Assembly: GCF_947623445.1 (NCBI RefSeq) | Contig: NC_135248.1 | Location: forward strand, 14,951,820 to 15,015,819 | Source: Clavelina lepadiformis | Lineage: Eukaryota > Chordata > Ascidiacea > Aplousobranchia > Clavelinidae | Direction of reading: 5' to 3' | DNA: 64,000 nucleotides | Shown: positions 26,261-36,766 of the stretch, piece after piece | How positions within the stretch are numbered: position 1 is the stretch's first letter | How the letters are laid out: the number at the start of each line of letters is the position of its first letter | Notes under the pieces: model-generated | Seen by the model: the letters and a program-made list of their open reading frames with translations, nothing else | Told to the model about the DNA's origin: nothing | Databases searched by the model: none | Program-made: the position numbers and the translations under genes

Positions 26261-27405
26261 CAGGACTGGATTGTGTACGAGACGTGCTGTCCTAAGTAAG
26301 GCGCGAAGTTTGAATTTTCGTTCAACAATTTTATTTGAAACTGTGGTCGTGAAAGACCCGTTAATGCTCACCAAAAAAACATTGTTCATAAAATTATTAA
26401 ATCAGAATATTTTAGGTCGAAGTTAAAAAAGTCTCATACAAGTACTTTTGGACAAATACACTTTAATAAAATGAATTTCCACCAATTGTAAAATTTATCC
26501 AAACATTTCATGGTCATTAGACGATTTCAGAAGTTTAAAGCAATTTTAAAATTATTTTACCGATGTTCCATTTAGCTAATCTTGTCATACCCTCACAAAA
26601 CCAGACTTTAATCGATTCTAGTCATTATGCTGTAACAATAGGGTAATCACCAAAACCGATAATCGTGTTTGAATGATCAAAGTTGAACGACAAAAGGGAA
26701 GCGAGTAATTACGGTATTTATGGCGTGGTTTCAGTTTGGGAAATTTTAGGAAGTAATTATGGAATGGGCCATGAGATTATTTTGAGCGTTAATTATTATC
26801 GACAAAAGATTTTCCGTTATTTGAATAAACGTCTTAGTTTAAAATTATTTAGAATTTCGTGTAAATTTATATAACTTATTAAAAACATAATTAAACACAT
26901 TGCGGCACACTTAAAAAAAACTATATTTTTTGAATATAAACAATAAAATTTTTTCAATTACTCTTAACAGTTTTCTTTGTTAAATTAAACTTAAAATTAT
27001 AAAATTGAATAAACATCGCAACAGCCAGTAACAAAGAAGCGATCAGTTTTTAGACTAAAATTACAAGTAAAACCAAAATTCAACTTTCAAATCGTATATA
27101 TTAAAACAAAAACAGCATTTTTTTATATAGCATGTTGTGAAAATTGTAAACTTATCCAAAACAGTTTCTCAGTTGGTTCCCAAGTGGACCGGATTAATTT
27201 AAAGTTTGTTCCAGAAATTACAATAAAAGTTCTTAGGCAATATTTTTAATTTCGTTGTTTAGACTGACCTAAATTGTCAAAAATATTATAATTCGTTAAA
27301 ATTAGGGAAACTAAAACTGTTAAAATCTGGCTTTGTGACATTTTGTATATTTCGTATATTGAAAAAAATCCAGTTTAAAATATATGTTTACAAGCCCAAA
27401 CATTT
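26261..27405. other. Intergenic, AT-rich
   Basis: Long A/T-rich runs; no coding exon, repeat unit or promoter block recognised between the minus-oriented orphan block 2 and the plus-oriented block 3. Confidence 0.5.
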
Positions 27406-27409
27406 TGAA

Positions 27410-27610
27410 CTTTCTCGCGCATATTGTGACATCACGCAACGTCAACGATGACGCGTGCTTGGTGCCATTGCAGACTAGATAAATACTGGTTGCAGGCAAA
27501 CAATGGGTTTTGTGGAAATCGCGACGCATATGAGCTCGTGGGAAAGCGATCGTTGGTCGGAAGTTTAAGAAACGATTGCGGGACGTCATTGTGATGACGA
27601 CAAAAAACAA
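27410..27610 (+). promoter_or_regulatory. Orphan Zic-promoter-like block 3 (plus strand)
   Basis: It reads ACATCACGCAACGTCAACGA, then CTAGATAAATACTGG, GTGGGAAAGCGATCGTTGG, AAGTTTAAGAAACGATTG and GGACGTCATTGTGATGACG. These are diverged versions of the Zic promoter elements in the correct order. Instead of the TATA box, leader exon and Zic exon, a short spliced ORF (27642-27788) follows. Confidence 0.6.
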
Positions 27611-27641
27611 AATCTTATGGAAAAAAGTTTAAAATTGTAAA

Positions 27642-27788
27642 ATGGAAACTGATGTGTTTGAAGAAAATGTTGAGGTAGATGTTTCAATGCAACAAAACCA
27701 ACCAAGTAAGCTAACTTCTAAACTTCTATTATTTTTACATTTTCATAATTTCTATTCTTCAGATAAACGGGGAAAGTATTTTAAATAA
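27642..27788 (+). CDS. Possible two-exon micro-ORF, 29 aa
   Basis: The ATG at 27642 opens METDVFEENVEVDVSMQQ and reaches a good donor (CCAA then GTAAGC) at 27705 in phase 1. The next acceptor (TTCTTCAG) at 27762 continues in phase as NKRGKYFK and a TAA at 27786-27788. AATAAA follows within 20 bp. It lies directly downstream of an orphan Zic-type promoter. I do not recognise the peptide. It could be a first exon whose real partner lies further on, or chance. Confidence 0.25.
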   Translation: METDVFEENVEVDVSMQQNQPSKLTSKLLLFLHFHNFYSSDKRGKYFK

Positions 27789-28599
27789 CAAGAAAATAAA
27801 CTGGATACATTTCCAGTTACATTTGCAACGAAAACTGGTGTGTAACGAAATATTTTGCTTTTCGTGCGAAACCTTCTTAAACTTTCTAAACAAAAAATCA
27901 AGTGAAAGTCAAATTTATTCAGTGACCCCCACAATCAACTAAACAACCGGTATCTCGACGCCCGGATAACACTAATTGTGACGCCACAATAGGCTAATCA
28001 GGTAGTTAGTGATAAATGTTCTCCATGAAGTTAAGTTTTTTGAAAGTTGTGAGACAATGGGAAACGAATAATTACATCATTAATGAAGATAATTAAACAT
28101 TTCCATCGACATCAACTACCATTGAATGAGTTTAATAATGTTCAATGAAAATTAATATGAAATATTTTCTATGCACTGACCTAAAGAAACAGAAAAAAGA
28201 TAAAAGTATCAGAGTAAAGAACAAAGATAACAATGAAAATTTTGTAAAAAAAGTATTTTATTATTTTAGCAAGTTGAATTGTAAATTTACCTAAAATTTT
28301 GCAAACTGTTTTGTTTTTTATTTCCAAACAAAAATACCGCATACAATTGTACATATTAACATTTTAATCACAAAACACAACCACTCAAAGCAACAGCGAT
28401 AAAAAATGGAATTCATTAAGCAGGTAATGGTTAAAATAATAAAGCTGATACCGAAATGTACTTTTGCGTAAGTTTCGTCTCATTTTTACACCTGGTTTGA
28501 AAGAAACAAATGAGAGTTAAAATTTTTCAGTTTATCTCAAAAAGTGCTCAAAACATTGTCTTCCACCGGTTAATCCTGCAAGTGCAAATATTTTCAACT

Positions 28600-29041
28600 T
28601 TCACGCCCTTATAGGCCTCATGCAACGTCATCGATGGACGAGTGCTGCGTCCTAGAATTATCTTCGTTGTAGACTCGATAACTAGCGACCGAAGGTAAAT
28701 AATGAGTTTGGGAATCGCAGCACATGACCTGGTGAGAAAGCGATGGCGAACGATCGAAAGTTAAACAAACAAAGAATTGATTGTGACGTCGTGATAAGAA
28801 AAAAGCAAAGCCAGATCAGGCCAGGTATAAATGACCAGGATCCAGTCAGATGTGTCCAGTAGCTGGTCAATGTTCGACAGATACCATTTGAAGCAGAAGT
28901 AATCGTAAAAGTTTATACAACCTGATATGGGTTGAAAAGTGTGCCAGAGGTATGTATCTCTCCACATTTATATGATTAGATAATCGCGAAATTTTTTATC
29001 AGTTTTTATGTTTTCAGATTTTTATGATATAAATCAAGCCA
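28600..29041 (+). promoter_or_regulatory. Promoter, leader exon and leader intron of Zic copy B
   Basis: The distal element TGCAACGTCATCGATGGACG is at about 28622. It is followed by GGTAAATAATGAG, CACATGACCTGGTG, GTTAAACAAACAAAG, GTGACGTCGTGATAAG and the TATA box TATAAAT at 28826-28832. The leader exon ends at GAG before the donor GTATGT at 28950. The leader intron is 68 bp and ends TTTTCAG at 29017. The same layout occurs at copies A, C and D. Confidence 0.85.
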
Positions 29042-30559
29042 ATGCATCCAGTAGCTTTTACCAACCGTCCGTGTGATCATTATGACTCAAGAATTAACCT
29101 GAACCTTCAAAATTTGTTCTCGTCTGCTCAACAACAATCGTTCAACTATCAGGCCCATCCTTATCCTACAACGCCTACGCCGGAATTTTATCCCGGATAT
29201 GACGCATCAAGAAATTTTCATCAACTTCCACCGCTATCATCCGGATATCAGCATCCTTATTACTTTCAACCTCAGCAAACTTCGGTGCAATATCAAGCTC
29301 TACAACAACCATCAAACATTCGGCAACAATCTTCAACCTTTCAGCAACAACCGTCAAACTTTCAGCAACAATCGTCAACTTTTCAGCAACAAACGTCAAC
29401 CTTTCAAAGGCAGCCGTTAACCATTCAGCAACAATCCCAAGGCTTGCTACGGTTACCGCCGTTAGCTCAACAGCAACAGTCGGCAATTATCAAAAAAGCG
29501 TTTTCCAACCAACTTTCGAAACCGACTGCGTGCGAATGGATGATCCGGAGCCAGGAGGGCAGCAGAGTGTGCGGTTTAATCTTCGAAGACATGAAAGCGT
29601 TTGTCCACCACATCACTTGTGATCACGTCGGAGGACCGGAGCACAGCAACCACACTTGCTACTGGCGTCAATGCAAACGTCATTTGAAAGCATTCAAGGC
29701 CAAGTACAAGCTGGTTAACCACATCCGAGTTCACACTAGAGAGAAACCGTTCGCATGCCCCGTCTGCGGTAAGGGATTTGGTCGGAGCGAAAATCTCAAA
29801 ATCCATATAAGAACTCACACAGGTAACATAATATTTTAGTCTAAGCGTTATTCTTGGCTTTTTATGCACTTTCATTAACGAAATACGAGCTTCCAAGTCT
29901 GCAATTTTTTATTTCAGGCGAAAAACCGTTTCGATGCAAATATCTTGGGTGTGATCGACTATTTGCCAATAGCTCTGATCGTAAAAAGCACAGCTACATG
30001 CACAATAAAGGAAAGTTATATGTTTGCAAGGTAAGCAACATTCCAAGTTTCGCTTTCACATGTTTTAATTTAAAGACTTTTTTTTGTAAACGAAGTCAGC
30101 TAAAATTTTAATTTTAAAATTTGATGATTGCCTTTTACGTTAAAGTACAAAGGATGTGATCGCAGCTACACCCACCCCAGTTCGTTACGTAAGCACATAC
30201 GTATGCACAAAGCAAACGGTGACGTCATAAGTAGCAATTACTCACCAATCATCTCTCCCCGAACCTCGTCATCAGAAAACACAAGTCACTCAACTGCTGC
30301 TGAAACTCCTCACGTCACGTCCGTCCTTCAATCGCTCATGTCATCTCCGGAACCGACGCAATTTGGCATCGACTACGAGTCAAATGACTTCAGTCAAGGA
30401 TTTGGATTCAACGAAATGCTGTCTGGCGAAGTGGATTCTTTATGGCCTCTGGATGATGACCTCACCCGGCGAGCAGATTTCTTACAGGATTATTCTTCCA
30501 GCTGCTCTCAGTCACCCAATCATTCTTTGTCCTCGTTTGACCCCATATTCGGTGCTTAA
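29042..30559 (+). CDS. Zic-r.b (ZicL): Zic-family five-finger transcription factor (ZicL type), copy B
   Basis: Exons 29042-29822, 29918-30030 and 30146-30559 join in frame to 435 aa. Residues 1-80 are Pro/Tyr-rich; 85-146 carry repeated (T/N)FQQQ motifs. Finger 1 is the extended Zic type with C164, C177, H190 and H195 and the [10 protein letters not shown] segment. Finger 2 uses C206, C211, H227, H231; finger 3 uses C239, C242, H255, H259. Finger 4 (CKYLGC) is in exon 2 and finger 5 ([18 protein letters not shown]) opens exon 3. The exon 2 length of 113 nt is identical to copy A. The C-terminus is acidic and Ser-rich ([15 protein letters not shown]), unlike the copy A tail, and could be an activation region. 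AATAAA lies at 30643. The linker HTREKPF departs from TGEKP. Expected role: nuclear DNA-binding regulator of early embryonic fate. Confidence 0.95.
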
Positions 30560-30642
30560 TGTTTTGAAATTTGATATAACTTGGAAATGTTAAACCTGGT
30601 GCATTTTCTACATACCTGTAAATATCACGTGTGTATTGCTAA

Positions 30643-30648
30643 AATAAA
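30643..30648 (+). terminator. Poly(A) signal of Zic copy B
   Basis: AATAAA 84 bp after the stop codon, followed by T-rich sequence. Consistent with the end of the copy B transcript. Confidence 0.6.
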
Positions 30649-30699
30649 GATCAATTTGACAACCATTTGCTGCCGTTTCTGTAATTGAATTTTTCAGGC

Positions 30700-32300
30700 G
30701 AATAACTGTTTAAGTTATCAGATTCTTTTAATAACTTTTCCTTTTCAAAAAGAGACAACGTTTTTCAAGTTCTAGTCCCTTTAAGGTGACTGGATTTGAT
30801 TCTCACCAATCGACTCACTCGCGTCACTATATGCAAAGATGTGCTAAGGCCGTGGGAGTTTTTTCTGCACTCTGCAAACGATTCCGCACGTTAACGCATT
30901 CGCACAAGATTAAACTTTTTTCTCACGCTTCATGTTTGTCGACCTGCTGGGCACTGCAGGGTAGTCTAGGTATAGGCTATGCTGCATCGCACAATGTCTA
31001 AGGTTACGTTTGAATTGTGATTCCAAACAATGATTTTATCATATTTCCATTGGCCTGGTTATACTTACATTGTTGTATTCTGCTGGGTTTACAACCCCAG
31101 CAGATAATTAATAATAATTTAATTAGTCTTGAAAGCCGCTTGAAAAATTTTTAGCAATTGGTAAAGAGAAACCTTTCAAAAAGTTTTGAAATAGTCGATA
31201 ACAAAGTACAAAAGAACTAAACCCAAGCATATTACTTTAAAATATGGAGTAATGACAATTCATATTGGTAGGCCTAAATATATGGTCAAAAAGCCATTAC
31301 AATCAGGTTACTTTTAGAATATGGTAAAAAGTGCACCATAGCCCAGAGTGTACATTCTGTTTACTTTCTACATCATAACCCTAAGCTCGGTTTGTTGGTG
31401 TTTCTTTTTTCTTTTTACCATCGTCCATAACGCGAGTCACCAATCCCTTAGTGATATGGCAGTATGGCAGTTGTTGCCGAGATCTTGGAGGTTCAGAAGA
31501 AAATTTCTAGCGTTATGGACGATGGTAAAAGGAAAAATTGTGGCGTAACGGCTAGCAATTGGGTCGGTATGCTTGAGGTTTTGCATTCAAATCCTGCTGA
31601 AGATTCATATCATGTGAAATGAGAGTTTGGGTCAGAGGTGTTGTATGGATTATTCTGGCATTGTGCGTTGCCATGTGCGTTGCCATGTACGTTGCCATGT
31701 GCGGATCCGAGTGAAAATGGAATTTGACTTTAAACTTTACGGAGAAGTTGATCGCTCTTCATACAAAGCATTCCACTTATCTCTTCAGAAATAAATTGTC
31801 GAAAAGAGCTTAGAAGCAAAACCGATTTACGGATGGAACAAAATCAGATCATCTATCATCTGGATCAGTCGTCATCAGAGACAACTTCACAGTCGTTATG
31901 AGTAATCTGAGCTATTTCCAACAAAGGTCACGTGATTTGTAAGCATCAGTTGTTGATGACATTTGTAAACATTGCCTGATCGTTAATGACGTAACACCTA
32001 TCATTATGAAGCAGCAGCCAAAGACAGAGCATCAGGTTTGACTTCGGCGAAAGCTAAAATATTTCAAAAAATTTTAAAGGTCTACTGCTAATTTTAATCT
32101 AATAAACCGTAAACTGGAACTTTTACTCCTTCATTCTTTTATCTCATTTATAAATCAGCGCCATTTGTGCAGCTCCGCTTCATCGTCTAGCGGACATTTT
32201 CTTTAGCAAATACGATGTATATAGACACTGTCATTCTGATGCTCGAATAATTCGTCGTAATTGGTTTTCATTTAAAGTTAGCAAAAGTATTTCAATACTT
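30700..32300. other. Intergenic with small repeats
   Basis: It contains an 8-bp hairpin (CTGCTGGG and CCCAGCAG, about 31080-31104), an inverted-repeat element at 31411-31532, and a 13-bp tandem (GTTGCCATGTGCG, about four units, 31660-31705). No gene recognised. Confidence 0.55.
31411..31532. mobile_element. Short inverted-repeat element (MITE-like)
   Basis: TTTACCATCGTCCATAACG at the left and CGTTATGGACGATGGTAAA at the right form 22-bp arms (21 of 22 match) around a 78-bp spacer. The size and arm quality fit a miniature inverted-repeat element or a strong hairpin; target-site duplication is unclear. Confidence 0.55.
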
Positions 32301-32654
32301 TGGAAACTCGGAAATCATTTCGTTGTTCCGCTCAAACCAGTTTCAAACGTTTCAGTTGAATCGTAATTCACAACAATATACTATATTATTGTGTAGGGCT
32401 GTGGCATTGTTAAGCAATAGGAGAGCTTGTCGCAAATTTTCTAGCAAGAAGCTGGCACCTTTTTGCTTCGAGTCAACCTTGGAGCAAGTTTCGCGCTTAT
32501 TTCATCAGCTGAGGAATTTGCGCGAGATTTCTCGAATCTTCACTGCGCGTGTTTGTTCCACAATTTCATTCTTTTACCTCGTGTAGTTGAGTTGGTTGGT
32601 TGGTGGTTAAGAGTGGTTTAGAATTTACAATACAATAGATGAAATACAATGGAT

Positions 32655-33005
32655 TTACAATAAAGCGGAGTTCAGTTTGGTGTGACTGGTTTGAAGTAAC
32701 AGCTTGTCTATGCTGATTTGAAACGTCACTGCTTGGCTTAAGGCCCATATTTGTTGGCCGATTTGTCTGACTTGTTTAATAACGATAAATTTTTGGTCAG
32801 GACTGCAAGTAGTATTTTTTTTGATGCTGAAACACAGCTCGCGCTTGTTGCTGAGTTTGGTATTTGTTTGACCTTTGTTGTACACTTCGATGTTCTTGTT
32901 GTTAACCTTTGTCCCTGCTTTGTTGCAACTGCTCTCTGCGCGCGCTTTAGCGTCTTGGTCTCGTTGTTGCGTTTCTGCGCTTTGGCGTTTGTACCGTTTG
33001 TGTTA
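32655..33005 (-). other. Unassigned open stretch, about 115 codons
   Basis: The minus strand stays open from a stop near 33005 to a TAA at 32655. The translation is rich in K, Q and N (for example AETQQRDQDAKARAESS and KQVRQIGQQIWALSQAV). No ATG is placed near the 5' end and I do not recognise the sequence. It could be an exon or transposon remnant; codon-like structure is weak. Confidence 0.2.
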
Positions 33006-33009
33006 AAGA

Positions 33010-34580
33010 GTATTTTTGGTGCCTGTGAATTGGTGATTTTTTTGGATTTTTCTTGGTTGTTTTGTTGAAGTTTATTGATTTATTTTGTCCTGGCCATGCA
33101 GTGACCTTCAGTTTAAATATGTTCAGTTTCTCTGGATTCTGTTCAAAATTTGAGCTCGAGATATCTGGCATATGGAGTTCCCTCAGAATTGTTCCCTCAA
33201 AGCTGATCTGGAATCTGCAAATCTGAACATTTCTTGCTGTGAACTGAAGATGTCAAGATTTGTACCAGAACTATAGTATATGTAGGCAGTATAGAAACTT
33301 GGAAACCTGCGTTGGCTTTGTTCAGTTCAGTAAGATTATGTTGGGGGTGTATTTTAAGCTTTATTTAACATTACGGTCACGTTACCAAAAGTTCACCTTT
33401 TTCAGATGACACAAGTGGTGACGTGTAAAGCATAGGCTCCTCTTTGACAATATTAACATTTGCAAGGTATGTTGTAAATATTTTTAGGAATTTTTCTGTT
33501 TCATAAAGGTTCCAGGGCCTTAATAATTGCCAACAATACAACTATGATATCATTTCCATTTTGTGGGTCGTCACCATCCTACGATAATTTATAGTCCAGG
33601 TGAGTTTGTTTTATTGCTGAAAATAAAACTTAGATTTTTTCGTACTCGTTTCCCAAGATATTTCTTCCCTCAGCTGAAGGTTCTACTTTGAAGTTCCAAG
33701 TCTTTTAGTCGCTTTCATCTACTTCCGTGCAACCAGTAACTAATAGTGGTTACGCCCATAGTAAGTGGTAATGTAATGTCTTTCTTGGGCCCGTATCTAA
33801 TTCTCACCATGTTAAATATCGCTTTTCCCGAGAATCGGTGTTGATATTTGTTTATTTTCATTCCTGGTTTTAATTTCTTGCAGGTCATTTCCCTGATAGT
33901 TTCTCGTATAAAGTAAACATTTTCACGTTTCACGTTTCCCAAACATTGTGACATCTTACACAAGCTTCAAGACGTACAAGACTTCAAAAAAGTAATGAAA
34001 TTATTAGACACTTAGCTACGATTAAAAGCTACTTCAAAGTTTTAGCAAGTGTATTCGATCGTCAACTAATAATAACAATATTGTTTCAGACTCTTTGCCA
34101 ACATGCAATTCCACTTCAATAGCTTCGATAGCGTTTGTTCAATATCAAGAAGCTGGCGGTGCGGCCTCGACCCAGCTATAGCTCGCCATCGGTAGGTCTT
34201 GTTTGAGCAACTAGTTTCCTGAATTAAACTAATGAATTGCTGGTGTCAAGCTATTAATCATGGGTGATGGCTTGTCTGTGTAAGCATGGGTTGACCCTTC
34301 TGTTACTTTTAAGGTCTCATGGAAGTCCAACCACCAATCAACCAACCAACCAAAGCAATATTTAGTGGCAGAGCTTTATAACGTTAGGAGCGCGCTGGTA
34401 ACCAACGAGGGACGATGAGAAGAAGTAGCGATGAGACAAACACGGAAGAGAGAGGAAGCTTCCGACGACAAGTTGCCGGCGCGCCAGTGCATCGTAGGTT
34501 ACGGTTCAGGCGGCATTACCATCGCACATTGCGCCCCTCGTGTAGAAATGTTAAACCATGTAGTGCAGCAAAAAGGGACA
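33010..34580. other. Intergenic, no gene assigned
   Basis: An 82-codon minus-strand ORF (33963-33715) has mixed composition but no splice or homology support. At 34415-34640 two overlapping plus-strand frames are open; this part borders the dispersed repeat beginning at about 34585. Nothing else recognised. Confidence 0.35.
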
Positions 34581-34584
34581 TTTT

Positions 34585-36330
34585 ATACCAATGGGACATT
34601 ATGTTATCAGACTAATATAACTTCTATAAGAATTCATTAAATTCACCTCTATGAAAGACAGAGACATTTCGTATTTTTGTATTTTTGTGTGTTTTTCTAC
34701 TTCCTTCCTTCCTTTTTTTCTATTATTTTTGTCGTCGGTAGAGGGCGTCAATGCAAATGCGATGGTAATTTTCTTTCAGGTAGGGTATATCCCAAATGTA
34801 CCTGAAGTAGCAAAGTTTGGAAGATCCGAGGTGAATTTTCAAATATCTTGTTTGCTTATGCCCTTTATATGTTGCATAGTTTACAATGATATTATTTTTG
34901 TTACATTAATTTTGCTATTAATTGTGGGTGTTAACATAATAGCAATAATAATATTGAGCAGATTAACCATTGATGATTTTGATACCTGTTACATTTACAT
35001 TTTACCATTAATGCAAAGATAATTTTAAACATTTTTTCAATATAACTGTTTTGCGACTTAACCAAAGGACAGTTATCTAAAACCAATAACAAATTTACTG
35101 GGATTACCTTGTATACAATAAGATAGTGCAGGTGCTGGAGTCGATGGCATAATGACTTTCTCTATCTCTTAAAATTGATGGGATTGTTGTTGTGTGTTGT
35201 TTTATCGCTTGTCTTATTTCTCATAGTTGGAATCTGTGAGTTCTTCTGTCTTATATTGTTGTGTTTTGACTGTGTTTTATCGTCGGGAGGGTGCAGGACC
35301 CGATGCAGCACTGGCTTCGCCAAGCCCAAAGCGATCCAGTGTCCCCGGCCCAAATTATGAACATTTTGCCCTCGCGCCCCTACACTAGCCTGCACTCTCA
35401 CAACCCTATCCTAGGGAGAAAAAGTGCCGTGTAGAATAGGGTAGGGACTTCCGACATTTCGCGCCTCCCCTAGATGGCGGCACTGAATGAAACAAGTAGG
35501 TCCGACGGGGCATTAGGCCACAGACACAAACAATTCGACGCTTATGGGGTTTGTTGTGGGTCCTCAGATAAAATAGTGCTCCTAGGGTGTAGCTCGCTTA
35601 GGTTATCCAGCACTATTTTATTTCAACCTTGCGAACAAACAATTAGGATTTTAGTTTTCGGAACCACACAATTCTCTTTAGTTATTCCCATTATGTCCAT
35701 CGACTCCAGTGCAGTTATATTTCTATTTTTTATACTTACCGTATCTTATTTTAGGCATAAGACTCTATACTTTCCTTTATTCTGGCGCTCCAACCTAATG
35801 CAGCGGTTGGATCGGTGCCTTAGCGCGCAACACAACCTAAAACAAACACAACCTTAAAAAGATAATTATTTTTTTTTCAGGTTATCAGGTAAAGTATTAG
35901 AGTAAAACAATCCTAGGTTGACCGCACTTCGGTCTTGTTGACTGCATTTTCAGTCAAATAAAATTAAAACAACAACAACAATAGGCTAAAACATCTAACG
36001 CGACCTTCTCTTAATGCCTTGTATAAAATTCTCACAACACACCACACCGCGCGATACCGGCTAGGTCCCTCCAACATTTTATAGATGAGGTAGGGTCATG
36101 AGTTGTTGTTTTGTTTTTGCCTTTTCCTCTATAGAAAAAGATTTAAAAAATTTCTTCTTGGGTCCCCAAATGCTTGTCAGCCCAACCCCTTTGTTTCATT
36201 TTGCGCGATTGCGACGGTTATTTACAGGTTACAGGTAATTATATGAAATGAAACAACGATCTACGGTTGGGCGGATTCCCCCTGGCTTTAAGAGAAGGAG
36301 GTCGCATCGTAACGTACCAAATCTTATACT
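34585..36330 (+). repeat. Dispersed repeat copy 1, interrupted by about 1.2 kb
   Basis: 34585-34850 matches 43938-44150 (shared TCGTCGGTAGAGGGCGTCAA and GGAAGATCCG). 36055-36330 matches 44175-44455 (shared TAGATGAGGTAGGGTCATGA, TTCTTCTTGGGTCCCCAAAT and AAATGAAACRA). In copy 2 the two halves are about 25 bp apart; here they are separated by about 1.2 kb, so an insertion or an internal deletion in copy 2 distinguishes them. No intact protein. Confidence 0.8.
35160..35990 (+). mobile_element. Retroposon-like insert with hairpin 3' tail
   Basis: The segment that interrupts the dispersed repeat ends in two hairpins, GACCG-CACTT-CGGTC (35920-35934) and TTGACTG-CATTTT-CAGTCAA (35938-35957). AAATAAAATTAAAACAACAA and further AAC triplets follow. 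Hairpins plus a simple-sequence 3' tail are typical of LINE/SINE-type insertions. Weak ORFs at 35474-35857 are not recognisable. The 5' limit is a guess. Confidence 0.4.
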
Positions 36331-36364
36331 AAAACAGTATAAAATATATAATATATACAAAAGT

Positions 36365-36766
36365 AGAATTCGGCATTTGGCTTGTAACAACGGTCTTTAT
36401 CCTGCTTCTCTACACCCATCGGTAGCGAAGTGGGGGATTCTTTCCGTTCCCAAAGAACCGTTCCGACGACTGCCACCTTGACGCGGTGGAACGGCTTCAA
36501 AAACTAAGAGCAGTCGACTTTTTGGTAACATCACCAAACGCAGTCAATTTTAAGCTTTTACCAGCATTAATCGTTTAGATATTTTGCAAATTTTTAACGT
36601 TGGCGTTATAGCAGGCATACATCAGCTTTAATTTTATGGCTTCGTACTTATAATCAAGATTTTGTTCTATATTTTTTTCAGCCCAAAGAAGTCGTCTTTA
36701 TATCCTGAACCTAAGACGTACGCTCAAGCTTCTCTGATGGAACGACGACAACATGACGTTCTATAA
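36365..36766 (+). CDS. Possible last two exons of a single-pass membrane protein
   Basis: Frame through 36365-36422 reads VEFGIWLVTTVFILLLYTH, a clear membrane-helix stretch, to a donor (CG then GTAGCG) in phase 2. A strong acceptor (polypyrimidine then CAG at 36681) continues in the right phase as PKKSSLYPEPKTYAQASL, then ERRQHDVL and a TAA at 36764-36766. A helix followed by a basic, Tyr-containing cytoplasmic tail fits the C-terminus of a type I membrane protein. Upstream exons would have to lie across the repeat at 34.6-36.3 kb, and I found none. Not assigned to a family. Confidence 0.35.

Noticed and set aside
29175..29486. Repeated VAE-LTVVAE-type peptide on the minus strand
   Set aside because: Antisense of the FQQQ repeats of Zic copy B.
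34415..34640. Two overlapping plus-strand ORFs rich in Arg or Gly
   Set aside because: They differ by frame only, lie at the edge of a dispersed repeat, and neither has a familiar motif or splice signal.
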